A stretch of 64,000 bases of DNA from CAIOZA01 sp964464375 (GCA_964464375.1 CAYXFU010000019.1:1-64000); one strand, 5' to 3'; shown: positions 26,549 to 34,169, counted from the stretch's first letter. Numbers and translations are program-made. The notes: generated by a model not told the origin, from the sequence alone.

Positions 26549-27331
26549 TTACATCTTTACAAACTTCCCGACTCTATTCCCAATCCGCACAAAATACATA
26601 CCAGAAGCCAAACCTGAGACATCGATTCTTACTCCCTCCTCGCATGCGGGGAGGGCTGGGGTGGGGTTGGGGGTGGTCTGTATTTCTCCCAGAACATCAT
26701 ATATCCTCACATCGCTTTGTAAGGGCGAAAGGCCGTTCGCCCCTACAGATATTTGTATGAAATCAGTTACTGGATTTGGGGAAATTGAAATACTATTTTT
26801 CAATTCATAATTTGGTGGATCAACTGATACATATGTAGGCTGATGCTCCAAATATGCATCCATAACACTGTCGATACTTTTCAAATAATACAAAGCTGAG
26901 TCAACTAATATATAATTTGTAAAATCGAGAATAAATACACAATCTGCTAGTTCAATTGAATCAAGAGAAGATTCATGTTGTCTTCTAATTGTAAAATTTC
27001 CGAATTTTTCTTCCAAAGCCTGAAAGCTGTTTTTTATTGAAATATATTGACTGTCAATATCTCTCCAAGTTTTCTTGGATCCGGGTGGTATAGGTTTCGG
27101 TGAAATTGGATAAATTGTCATACCAAACAAGTAACCATTTCTACTATACCACTTACCAAATGTTGGTGAGCCTTTACACCAATCAACCATAACTGAATCA
27201 GGATTGAAACCAGTCCAAACATCATTATTTTCTACCATTCTTAGACATGAATCAGCTACAGCATAAGCCGGATTAATATCAGAAATTAGTATCAATCCGA
27301 TTATTGAGAATAGTATTAATGTGCTTTTCAT
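26549..27331 (-). CDS. Secreted protein with T9SS type A C-terminal sorting domain, interrupted in frame by two repeats
   Basis: A 260-residue exported protein. A signal peptide (residues 1-24, ending near AYA) is followed by an unrecognised mature region and then a type A sorting domain beginning SISPNPVTDFIQIS near 187 and ending SGMYFVRIGNRVGKFVKM, the signal for export through the T9SS. Inside this domain two palindromic repeats are translated in frame: GANGLSPLQ (repeat at 26719-26746) and TPNPTPALPACEEG (repeat at 26631-26678). Without them the domain would read as a normal, shorter sorting signal. A GAGGG ribosome-binding site and a TAAATTTG box (27363-27370, minus strand) lie upstream. 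Confidence 0.85.
   Translation of the reverse strand: MKSTLILFSIIGLILISDINPAYAVADSCLRMVENNDVWTGFNPDSVMVDWCKGSPTFGKWYSRNGYLFGMTIYPISPKPIPPGSKKTWRDIDSQYISIKNSFQALEEKFGNFTIRRQHESSLDSIELADCVFILDFTNYILVDSALYYLKSIDSVMDAYLEHQPTYVSVDPPNYELKNSISISPNPVTDFIQISVGANGLSPLQSDVRIYDVLGEIQTTPNPTPALPACEEGVRIDVSGLASGMYFVRIGNRVGKFVKM
26631..26678. repeat. G/C-rich palindromic repeat inside the T9SS gene
   Basis: A markedly G/C-rich 48-bp block in an AT-rich gene, centred on GCATGC with near-complementary arms CCTCCTC/GGGGAGG and a G-rich flank. It is read in frame as a Pro/Thr-rich stretch in the sorting domain. Confidence 0.7.
26719..26746. repeat. GTAGGGGCGAA-type palindrome inside the T9SS gene
   Basis: 11-bp inverted arms GTAAGGGCGAA and TTCGCCCCTAC around a 6-nt loop. 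The minus-strand reading GTAGGGGCGAA matches the pattern of the intergenic palindrome at 27673-27700. Confidence 0.75.
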
Positions 27332-27461
27332 TTCGTTTCCCTCGAAAATGTATTTTCTTCCACAAATTTAATACTATAACAAATTAAAAGGAAATAAAGT
27401 TACAAAAGATATGAAAATAGTTATTTGCATGTTTCTCCCGTTAGGGCTTACAGGTCGGTAG

Positions 27462-27515
27462 AAAATCATTCGGTGTCAGCTGAGTTCCGTCCCGTACGGG
27501 ACGGCAGATGATTTT
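27462..27515. repeat. Nested palindrome
   Basis: An 18-bp perfect palindrome CCGTCCCGTACGGGACGG (27487-27504) lies inside an outer inverted repeat AAAATCAT (27462-27469) and ATGATTTT (27508-27515). Confidence 0.7.
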
Positions 27516-27581
27516 GGTATGGCACTGCTTCTTATCCGTGAAATCCTTTAATCCTATTAATCTGCGATTCAGACATTGGGA

Positions 27582-27645
27582 GAATACATGGATTCTTAAG
27601 TCGCTACGCTCCTTCTGAATTACATACTCTATTGTTTTCACACAG
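27582..27645 (-). repeat. Dispersed repeat, copy 1
   Basis: About 64 bp. The minus strand contains TTCAGAAGGAGCGTAGCGAC and the flank TGTGTGAAAAC; it aligns over its whole length to 55851-55913. Confidence 0.8.
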
Positions 27646-27672
27646 CTACATGTACTGAAATAACACAAAAAA

Positions 27673-27743
27673 ACAAGGGCACAGCAAGCTGTGCCCCTAC
27701 AAATACAAAATACATAGATTCCTGTATGCACAGGAATGACAAG
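27673..27743. repeat. Two adjacent hairpin repeats
   Basis: 27673-27700 is an AGGGCACAG/CTGTGCCCCT palindrome of the GTAGGGGC family. 27718-27737 is ATTCCTGT/ACAGGAAT with loop ATGC, followed by the GACAAG end typical of the TGTCATTC elements. Confidence 0.65.
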
Positions 27744-27749
27744 TTAAAA

Positions 27750-28913
27750 TTATTGATAAGCGGGAATGCCTGTTATATGCTCTCCTAATATCAATGTATG
27801 GATTTCGTGAGTACCTTCGTAAGTCTTTACGGACTCGAGATTGGCGGCATGCCTCATCACATTATACTCGTTGACTATACCATTAGCTCCGTGGATCTCT
27901 CTTGCTATTCTACAGCAGTTGAGTGCGATTTCAACGTTGTTTCGCTTAGCAAATGATACTTGATGGCTAGTGGCTCTGTCGTCGTCCTTAAGTCTTCCGA
28001 GTCTGTAAGCTACAAGCTGTGCTTTGCTGATTTCAGTGAACATGATTACAAGCTTTTCCTGGGTCAGCTGGAATCCTGCAATAGGTCTGCCGAATTGGAT
28101 TCTGGATAAGGAGTAATCCAATGCTGAATCGTATGTAGCCATAGCCGCACCGATCACACCATAAGCAATGCCATATCGGGCTTGCGTGAGGCATGATAGT
28201 GGACCTTTCAGTCCTTTTATGTTCAATTTATTTATCTTCGGAATTTCGACATCCTGGAAAACAAGTTCAGATGTGATTGATGCCCTTAGTGAGTGTTTGC
28301 CTGTCATTTCAGGTGCAGTGAAGCCTTTCATTCCTTTTTCGACGAGGAATCCGCAGACTTCTCCGTTGAGCTTTGCCCACACTACTGCTATATCGGCTAT
28401 TGTACCGTTTGTAATCCACATCTTCGCACCGTTGAGAATATAACTGTCAGCTGTTTCAACTGCGTTTGTTATCATTCCACCGGGGTTTGATCCATGATCA
28501 GGTTCTGTGAGTCCAAAGCAACCGATTGCCTCACCCTTGGCTAACTTTGGAAGCCAGCGTCTCTTTACTTCTTCCGATCCATACTTGTTAATGGGGTACA
28601 TGACAAGCGAATTCTGAACTGATGCGAATGAACGGATACCCGAATCCCCGCGTTCCAGCTCTTGCATAGCCAATCCATAACTTGTGTAGTTTGCACCTAT
28701 TCCGCCGTATTCTTCGGGAATTGTTATTCCGAACAAGCCTAGCTCAGCCATTTTGGGTATCAAATCAAAATGAAATTCTGCTTTTTCGAAACTATCTTCT
28801 ATAATTGGTATTACTTCGCTATCTACAAAACTGCGGACTGATTGTCTGATTAACAGTTCTTCGGGGTGATATAACTCATCTATTCCAAAAAAATCAATAG
28901 GCTTATAAGCCAT
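27750..28913 (-). CDS. gcdH: Acyl-CoA dehydrogenase, glutaryl-CoA dehydrogenase type
   Basis: A 387-residue FAD enzyme of the acyl-CoA dehydrogenase family. Motifs point to glutaryl-CoA dehydrogenase, which oxidises and decarboxylates glutaryl-CoA to crotonyl-CoA in lysine/tryptophan breakdown: DSGIRSFASVQNSLVM near 92-107 (with the glutaryl-binding Arg), GCFGLTEPDHGSNPGGM, ARYGIAYGVIGAA, and the catalytic Glu in TYEGTHEIHTLILG near 365. It lacks the longer mitochondrial leader of eukaryotic homologues. A strong ribosome-binding site (CCGGAGGA) precedes the ATG. It is a single gene between a repeat spacer and ligA, so the rest of the pathway lies elsewhere. Confidence 0.88.
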   Translation of the reverse strand: MAYKPIDFFGIDELYHPEELLIRQSVRSFVDSEVIPIIEDSFEKAEFHFDLIPKMAELGLFGITIPEEYGGIGANYTSYGLAMQELERGDSGIRSFASVQNSLVMYPINKYGSEEVKRRWLPKLAKGEAIGCFGLTEPDHGSNPGGMITNAVETADSYILNGAKMWITNGTIADIAVVWAKLNGEVCGFLVEKGMKGFTAPEMTGKHSLRASITSELVFQDVEIPKINKLNIKGLKGPLSCLTQARYGIAYGVIGAAMATYDSALDYSLSRIQFGRPIAGFQLTQEKLVIMFTEISKAQLVAYRLGRLKDDDRATSHQVSFAKRNNVEIALNCCRIAREIHGANGIVNEYNVMRHAANLESVKTYEGTHEIHTLILGEHITGIPAYQ

Positions 28914-29016
28914 CTTGTCCTCCGGTTAATAATAATAATTGTTTAATTGCGGATTAATACTGAAATATATAAAGGTGCTTTGTTAAGATTTTAAATTACT
29001 AAATTTATAGCTAATT

Positions 29017-31074
29017 TTATAGCTTTTCTATCAATTCAATAAACTCTTCTTCGTTTATAACCTTAACTTCTAACTGCTGTGCTTTCTTTAGTTTGGAGCC
29101 TGCATCCGAGCCTGCAATTACGTAGTTTGTCATCTTACTCACTGAACCTGTTACTTTTCCACCGAAAGACTCAATTTTTTGTTTGGCTTCGTTCCGAGTC
29201 ATCGAGCTTAGTTCACCAGTAAGAACGAAGGTCTGGCCTGTTAACGCTCCGTCTCTGCCTGTTTCTTCGTCGGTTAGATCAGTGTTTAAACCGTAAGATA
29301 TCAATCTATTTATTATTTCTAGTTCTTTGGGAACTGAGAAGAAATAGACTATTGTCTCAGCCATTTTTTCACCGATTTCGTGTACAGACTTCAAATCGTC
29401 AATCGTTGCTTTAGATAGTGCCTCTATGTTCTTAAAAGTTCTTGCTAAGATTTTAGCTGCTCCTTCACCGATGAATCTTATCCCGATTGCAAATATAAAT
29501 CTGCTCAAAGTTTGTTTCTTGCTTCGTTCAATCGCAGCGATAAGATTGTCAACACTTTTCTCACCCCAGCGGTCGAGTTCGAGTAGCTTTTCGCGATGAT
29601 TGTGCAGTTCATATAGATCTGCCACTGATTTAATATAACCAAGATTTACGAGCTGATCGACAATCTTTTCACCAAGACCGTCAATGTTCATAGCATTACG
29701 ACTGGCGTAATGTTCGATTCTTCTGCGTATCTGCCAGGGACATTCCGGATTCTCACAAAAGTAATTCGCTTCTCCTTCAGGTTTTACTAATGGATGCTTG
29801 ATTTCGCAGGGACACAACTCAGGGAAGCTGAACAGAACAGCATCATCTGGTCTTTTTTCTAATACTACAGATGAAACCTTGGGTATTACTTCGCCACCTT
29901 TTTCAATGATAACAAAGTCATTAATCCTTATATCACGTTCTTTGATGTAGTCTTCATTGTGCAGAGTTGCGCGGCTGATTGTTGAGCCTGCAAGGAATAT
30001 CGGTTCAAGCTCTGCAACGGGTGTTACAACGCCTGTTCTTCCAACCTGAAATGTAATGCCATTAAGCCGGGTTACGGCCTTCTCAGCCTGGTATTTGTAG
30101 GCTATAGCCCAACGTGGCGAACGGGCGACAAACCCCAGAATATTCTGATGATTAATCGAATCGAGCTTGATGACTATTCCATCGATCTGGAATGGCAATG
30201 TGTGACGCTTTTCTTCCCAAGTATTAATAAAATTGAATATCTCATCAATGCTTGCAGCCTGTCGAGTCTGCTCACTAACCGGCAGCCCAAGCTTTTTAAT
30301 TATCTCAAGATTGTCGGAATGATTTGATAATTCTACATCTTTCGTGTCAATATAATATATTACGATGCTCAATGGGCGTTTAGCCACCTCCTTAGAATCA
30401 AGGAGCTTGAGTGTTCCGGCTGTTGTATTCCTTGGATTGGCAAACAGCTTATCTCCGGCTTCTGCACGTTGTTCATTAATTCTTAGGAAATCGCTTTCCA
30501 TTATGAAAACTTCCCCTCGTACTTCGAAATTTCGTAGAGGTATTCCATTAATATCAAGATCATTTGCTTTTATTGGGAGAAATTGGATAGTTTTTATGTT
30601 CTGCGTTATGTCTTCGCCCGTGATGCCATCGCCGCGGGTTAAAGCAAGTTTCAGAACTGAATTTTCGTAATGCAGACTGACGGCAACTCCGTCATATTTG
30701 AGTTCCTGGGTGTATTTGTATGGAGTATCTCCAAGTGCTACGCGAACTCTTTTGTCGAATTCTTCAACTTCTTCTCTGCTGTAAGTATTGGCAAGCGATA
30801 GCATAGGTCTGTCATGCTGAACCTGCCTGAATTCCTTCAAAGGAGCACCCCCGACTCTTTGTGTTGGAGAATCGGGGGTAATCAATTCGGGATTTTGCTT
30901 TTCAATATCAATCAGTTCCTGCATCAGCAGGTCGTACTCACGGTCGGTCATCAGTGGCTGGGCATCAACATAGTAAGCTGTATCTGCCTCAATGATTCTC
31001 TTCCTGAGTTCAATTATTCTTGTATTCTCAACTTTTTCATTGTTCAATTCAAACAAAGAAAGATTATCACTCAT
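29017..31074 (-). CDS. ligA: NAD+-dependent DNA ligase LigA
   Basis: The replicative ligase, 685 residues. It has an N-terminal Ia domain that binds NMN (YYVDAQPLMTDREYDLLM near 34-51), the adenylation motif KYDG with nucleophile Lys126, an OB fold, a four-cysteine zinc finger, helix-hairpin-helix repeats (about 500-590) and a C-terminal BRCT domain (about 605-685). In the zinc finger the first pair is spaced Cys-Pro-Cys rather than Cys-x2-Cys; the second pair is normal. The start lies 4 bp after the upstream membrane acyltransferase stop, so they share a transcript. Confidence 0.97.
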   Translation of the reverse strand: MSDNLSLFELNNEKVENTRIIELRKRIIEADTAYYVDAQPLMTDREYDLLMQELIDIEKQNPELITPDSPTQRVGGAPLKEFRQVQHDRPMLSLANTYSREEVEEFDKRVRVALGDTPYKYTQELKYDGVAVSLHYENSVLKLALTRGDGITGEDITQNIKTIQFLPIKANDLDINGIPLRNFEVRGEVFIMESDFLRINEQRAEAGDKLFANPRNTTAGTLKLLDSKEVAKRPLSIVIYYIDTKDVELSNHSDNLEIIKKLGLPVSEQTRQAASIDEIFNFINTWEEKRHTLPFQIDGIVIKLDSINHQNILGFVARSPRWAIAYKYQAEKAVTRLNGITFQVGRTGVVTPVAELEPIFLAGSTISRATLHNEDYIKERDIRINDFVIIEKGGEVIPKVSSVVLEKRPDDAVLFSFPELCPCEIKHPLVKPEGEANYFCENPECPWQIRRRIEHYASRNAMNIDGLGEKIVDQLVNLGYIKSVADLYELHNHREKLLELDRWGEKSVDNLIAAIERSKKQTLSRFIFAIGIRFIGEGAAKILARTFKNIEALSKATIDDLKSVHEIGEKMAETIVYFFSVPKELEIINRLISYGLNTDLTDEETGRDGALTGQTFVLTGELSSMTRNEAKQKIESFGGKVTGSVSKMTNYVIAGSDAGSKLKKAQQLEVKVINEEEFIELIEKL

Positions 31075-31078
31075 TTTC

Positions 31079-32242
31079 CTATGCCGGGTTAACTAAAAAT
31101 ATTATCAATAAGCAGAGTCCTGTAGCTACCATAACCCATTGGGCTCTTTTCAGGTTTTTATCTTTCATATCATGCCAGAGATATGAAGCAATATAGCAAA
31201 AGACTGCGACAGAACTAAAGACGAATAAAGTCCCCCAATAGCCTGTTTGACCTCCGAACATTATTCTCAGTCCGATATTGATTGCAGTCCCATAAACAAT
31301 CATGTTGTGAGAAACATATAAGAACAGCGATTCCTGCCCTGCAATTCTAAGCAAGTCACCCACTTTTGTCTTCTTGTACGTATCCTCAATGAGATATAGT
31401 AATCCGAAAACAAATATTGACACAGATATTCTAAAGAATGAATGGGGAGGTGATCCCTTCCACCAGTTTTCTACATAAGGATATGCTAGCATAAGATCGC
31501 GGGCATTATAGAGAATTGTTGCCACAACTAATCCCACGATAAAGAATATCCAGGCGATTTTGCGTTTATTTTGTGATTGCATAAACAAAGCTGTTACCGC
31601 CACACCACCAAAAAAGTATCCGCTCCATTGGAAGAGTGGGAATTTTGATATAGGGGCTTTTGCCAGAAATGTAGCAAAGAAAGCCGGCAATGTCGAAAAA
31701 GGATCCCATGCCAGAACAAACGGAGTGTAAAAGAAAACAAAAATTGATAAAGCTCCAAAAAGCCATGGTATATATTTAAGTTTTGGAGTTATCATTAATA
31801 AAAATAATGATATAAACGAAGTGTATACGATAGTCTGCAAAATATCAATTTCGAAAAACGAAAGCCACCGCTCCGGAGAAAGGTGAAAGAATCCTGCAAA
31901 CGATCGAGTGGGAAGATGCAGGCAGTAGGCTATTATTAATATAACCAGTAATCTGCGTATATATACAAAAAGCGGTGCCCTGAAATGCTTATAATCATCT
32001 ACCTTTTTCATTGCCGCAAGCCAGAAACCCGCTCCCGCACAGAATAAAAAGCTTACAGCTACAAATCCGTTCGATATGTTAAGCCACTGATAGAAAAATC
32101 CGGTCTTGTACATTTTGTCGAGAACCACATCAACAACGTGAGTCTCAATCATCCAGATCACAGCTATTCCTCGCATTACATCGATAAAGACAAGTCTTTC
32201 CTTTTTCTTGTCTGCTGTTTGAGTTTGTATAGTTTCGCTCAT
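31079..32242 (-). CDS. Membrane acyltransferase-like protein (DUF1624/HGSNAT-like)
   Basis: An integral membrane protein of about 387 residues with roughly ten predicted helices. The N-terminal RLVFIDVMRGIAVIWMIETH segment resembles the DUF1624/heparan-alpha-glucosaminide N-acetyltransferase family and acyltransferase-3 enzymes, which move acyl groups across the membrane onto sugars. A conserved-looking His at the end of that motif fits a catalytic or acyl-relay role. An in-frame GTG precedes the ATG at 32242 by 6 nt; I take the ATG. The substrate is not known. It lies directly upstream of ligA. Confidence 0.8.
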   Translation of the reverse strand: MSETIQTQTADKKKERLVFIDVMRGIAVIWMIETHVVDVVLDKMYKTGFFYQWLNISNGFVAVSFLFCAGAGFWLAAMKKVDDYKHFRAPLFVYIRRLLVILIIAYCLHLPTRSFAGFFHLSPERWLSFFEIDILQTIVYTSFISLFLLMITPKLKYIPWLFGALSIFVFFYTPFVLAWDPFSTLPAFFATFLAKAPISKFPLFQWSGYFFGGVAVTALFMQSQNKRKIAWIFFIVGLVVATILYNARDLMLAYPYVENWWKGSPPHSFFRISVSIFVFGLLYLIEDTYKKTKVGDLLRIAGQESLFLYVSHNMIVYGTAINIGLRIMFGGQTGYWGTLFVFSSVAVFCYIASYLWHDMKDKNLKRAQWVMVATGLCLLIIFLVNPA

Positions 32243-32374
32243 AAGCACCAGTAAAAAAAGTTAAAAAAATAATTTATTAATTAAATAGGTTTACTTAAAA
32301 ATAAGGAATTTCAATATAATTCCTAGTGTTTTTCTTCATTTTCGGCAGCACAAAAAATAAATTGAAAATATATT

Positions 32375-32404
32375 TTGAAAATTAGTCAATTTCAGTTAAT
32401 TTTG
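32375..32404 (+). promoter_or_regulatory. Promoter of the ribosomal small-gene operon (TTG-N19-TAATTTTG)
   Basis: TTG at 32375-32377 and TAATTTTG at 32397-32404 with an exact 19-bp spacer, 35 bp before the first ATG; one of the best matches in the window to the Bacteroidota consensus. Confidence 0.6.
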
Positions 32405-32439
32405 TAGTTCATTATAATCCATTTTTTGGAAAAAGAACT

Positions 32440-32616
32440 ATGGCTAAAACACAAACATTCGGCGACAAGATGAAGAAAAAGAAACTAGTTAACACTAGTG
32501 TCAACATCAAAGTCATTAAAGGCATGAAGAGCGAAACAGGCTCCATGCGCTTAGTAGAGACATTCGTTCGCGTTAACGATTTGTCAGAAATTGATAAAAT
32601 TGATTTTAATAAATAA
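32440..32616 (+). CDS. Small basic protein linked to ribosomal protein genes
   Basis: A 58-residue, lysine-rich protein (MAKTQTFGDKMKKKKLVNTS at its N-terminus, IDKIDFNK at its end). It starts 35 bp after a good promoter and ends 8 bp before rpmE (bL31), so it is the first gene of the transcript with bL31 and bS18. Basic composition, small size and position suggest a ribosome-associated protein, perhaps comparable to the small DUF4295-type proteins found with ribosomal genes in Bacteroidota, but I do not recognise the family with certainty. It is a real gene by promoter, spacing and codon use. Confidence 0.8.
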   Translation: MAKTQTFGDKMKKKKLVNTSVNIKVIKGMKSETGSMRLVETFVRVNDLSEIDKIDFNK

Positions 32617-32624
32617 GGTATAAA

Positions 32625-32858
32625 ATGAAAAAGGCAATTCATCCATTCTACCACGTTGTCGAAGTTCATCAGACCGATGGAACTACTTTCAAGACACGTT
32701 CCTGCTATAAGGGAGATAAAATGGTGCTCGATATCGACTCCAAATCACACCCCTTCTTCACCGGCAAACAAATGCTAGTCGATACAGCAGGTCGCGTTGA
32801 AAGATTCAACAAGAGATTTGAAAGAACCAAGCAGATAAAAGAAGTAAGGAGTAATTAA
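32625..32858 (+). CDS. rpmE: 50S ribosomal protein bL31 (zinc-free form)
   Basis: A 77-residue bL31 with the family ends KKAIHPFYH and LVDTAGRVERFNKRF and the central SHPFFTGKQ. The four zinc-binding cysteines of the C+ form are absent (only one Cys, at 26), so this is a C-minus, zinc-independent bL31. Its stop overlaps the bS18 start (TAATG). Confidence 0.93.
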   Translation: MKKAIHPFYHVVEVHQTDGTTFKTRSCYKGDKMVLDIDSKSHPFFTGKQMLVDTAGRVERFNKRFERTKQIKEVRSN

Positions 32859-33124
32859 TGAACCAGATACACCCAATGCAGGGCGGAAACGCTATTCGTC
32901 CAAATAAAAAGACTTTCAAAAAGAAACCAAATCCCATGAAAAAATCAAGGGTAGTCGATTATTTGGATCCGAAATTCCTCAACCGCTTTGTCAACGACCA
33001 GGGTAAGATTCTTCCAAAAAGAATCACCGGTGTAGATGCATATCAGCAAAGAGAAATTGCTTGCGCAGTCAAGTTCTCAAGACATCTCGCATTGATGCCT
33101 TTTGTTGCTCAGGATATCGCATAA
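32858..33124 (+). CDS. rpsR: 30S ribosomal protein bS18
   Basis: An 88-residue bS18 with an N-terminal Lys/Pro-rich extension before the conserved VVDYLDPKFLNRFVNDQGKI and LPKRITGVDAYQQREIACAV core. It binds the platform of the 30S subunit beside bS6. Unusually, it sits with bL31 rather than with rpsF and rplI. A strong terminator follows. Confidence 0.94.
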   Translation: MNQIHPMQGGNAIRPNKKTFKKKPNPMKKSRVVDYLDPKFLNRFVNDQGKILPKRITGVDAYQQREIACAVKFSRHLALMPFVAQDIA

Positions 33125-33148
33125 ATACTGTAACTCGATTTATATTTT

Positions 33149-33186
33149 AAGAGGCTGTCCCACTAGACAGCCTCTTACTTTTTTTG
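33149..33186 (+). terminator. Strong terminator of the bL31-bS18 operon
   Basis: Perfect 11-bp stem (AAGAGGCTGTC with GACAGCCTCTT), 6-nt loop, then ACTTTTTTT. Confidence 0.88.
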
Positions 33187-33227
33187 TTTGATAGAATAAT
33201 TCCATTCTTAAAACCAGCTACTTTCTC

Positions 33228-33440
33228 TCAGAATTGTATTGATCCATCGTTCCCATTTTTCGTATGTTCATTTGCAGACTGCTGTGCTGCATAATCCTTT
33301 GCTACATCCGATAGAACCAAAGAATCCTTTTTTGTATAAGAACTTGCCGCATCGGCTAATCTTGATTCCCGTATCTGCTCTAAAAGCAATTGATATAACT
33401 CTTCCTTTGAATCCATTGATGCTAGTTTATCAAAAGACAT
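33228..33440 (-). CDS. Small hydrophilic protein of unknown function
   Basis: A 70-residue frame (MSFDKLASMDSKEELYQLLL at its start) that is hydrophilic and helical at the N-terminus, with no signal peptide or known motif. It fills the gap between the ribosomal terminator and the CADD-like gene. No clear ribosome-binding site is visible, and a plus-strand frame covers the same bases, so it may not be expressed. I favour the minus-strand frame for its amino-acid composition. Confidence 0.45.
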   Translation of the reverse strand: MSFDKLASMDSKEELYQLLLEQIRESRLADAASSYTKKDSLVLSDVAKDYAAQQSANEHTKNGNDGSIQF

Positions 33441-33537
33441 AACTCAATTCCCCGAATTAATTACAAATATTTGCAATACATTATTTGTCGGGTTTTATCA
33501 CTTATTCTTTACAATGAGTAGCTAATATCCTGAGATA

Positions 33538-34095
33538 CTAATTCAAAAATAAATCTAATGAGTGATAGATCAACTCAGCACCTTTGTCAAATCCGGAATT
33601 GAATTCTTCAATGTTTGCTGCATTATTCTTCAAATAGCTTCCGAATTTAATATGTTCTTCTTCCAGAAGATGCTCATCAAAGTATTTAACTTCTTCGGAA
33701 TTGAAACCATAATGTTCCAATAATCCTGCTCTTTTAGTCTTTGCTACCTCAGGTTGCTGTATTTCGAACGCATGGATGGCACCAAGCAGTTCAGATGGTG
33801 ACATTGAAGCAAATGCATCAAGAACATCATTCATAACCGGATAATTAAATGTATGTGGTAGTTTGCTTTCAAATTCTTCCCACAGACCAATATGAGAATG
33901 CTCATCAACGATTACTGCCAAAGCTTGATCATCCATCGCATTTAGTCCCATCACTACTTTCTGCCAGTAATTGGGAATTTCCTTAATGAAATCGAGGTAT
34001 GATACAGCATACTTGGAAAGCTGTTCTGTCGTTACTTTGCCACATGACCAATCCTGATAAAATGGATGATCGAGCAATCTATATTTTAAATTCAT
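33538..34095 (-). CDS. CADD-like haem-oxygenase-fold protein, putative self-sacrificing p-aminobenzoate synthase
   Basis: A 185-residue helical protein of the TenA/PqqC/haem-oxygenase-like superfamily. By eye it aligns with Chlamydia CADD, an enzyme reported to make p-aminobenzoate for folate from its own tyrosine with a dimetal site. DHPFYQDW gives Tyr13 at the position of CADD Tyr27. FEIQQPEVAKTK gives metal-ligand-like Glu111 and, exactly ten residues on, Lys121 at the place of CADD Lys152. YFDEHLLEEEH gives His142 and His148 for the C-terminal ligands, and HIGLW resembles CADD HIDLW. CADD numbering is from memory. The gene is monocistronic with a good promoter. A TenA- or PqqC-like role is the alternative. 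Confidence 0.72.
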   Translation of the reverse strand: MNLKYRLLDHPFYQDWSCGKVTTEQLSKYAVSYLDFIKEIPNYWQKVVMGLNAMDDQALAVIVDEHSHIGLWEEFESKLPHTFNYPVMNDVLDAFASMSPSELLGAIHAFEIQQPEVAKTKRAGLLEHYGFNSEEVKYFDEHLLEEEHIKFGSYLKNNAANIEEFNSGFDKGAELIYHSLDLFLN

Positions 34096-34139
34096 AATGA
34101 TACCTATTTAGTTAGAACTAACATAATAATTAGATATAC

Positions 34140-34169
34140 CAAAAATAATACATATTTTTTACATATCAA
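34140..34169 (-). promoter_or_regulatory. Promoter of the CADD-like gene (TTG-N19-TATTTTTG)
   Basis: On the minus strand TTG (34167-34169) and TATTTTTG (34140-34147) are separated by exactly 19 bp, 44 bp before the start codon. Confidence 0.5.

Larger units (their letters stand above)
27332..27749. other. Gene-free spacer filled with palindromic repeats
   Basis: A 418-bp stretch with no credible gene. The 96-codon minus-strand frame inside it is Cys-rich nonsense made of the repeats. It contains at least four distinct palindromic or dispersed elements, listed separately, and the possible promoter of the T9SS gene at its left end. Confidence 0.75.

Noticed and set aside
26533..26760. Plus-strand open frame opposite the T9SS gene
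   Set aside because: It reads through the G-rich repeat (GGLGWGWGW) on the antisense strand; the minus-strand gene has signal peptide and sorting domain.
27441..27731. Minus-strand open frame (96 codons) in the repeat spacer
   Set aside because: Composed of palindromic repeats and rich in cysteine with no plausible domain; a by-product of the repeats.
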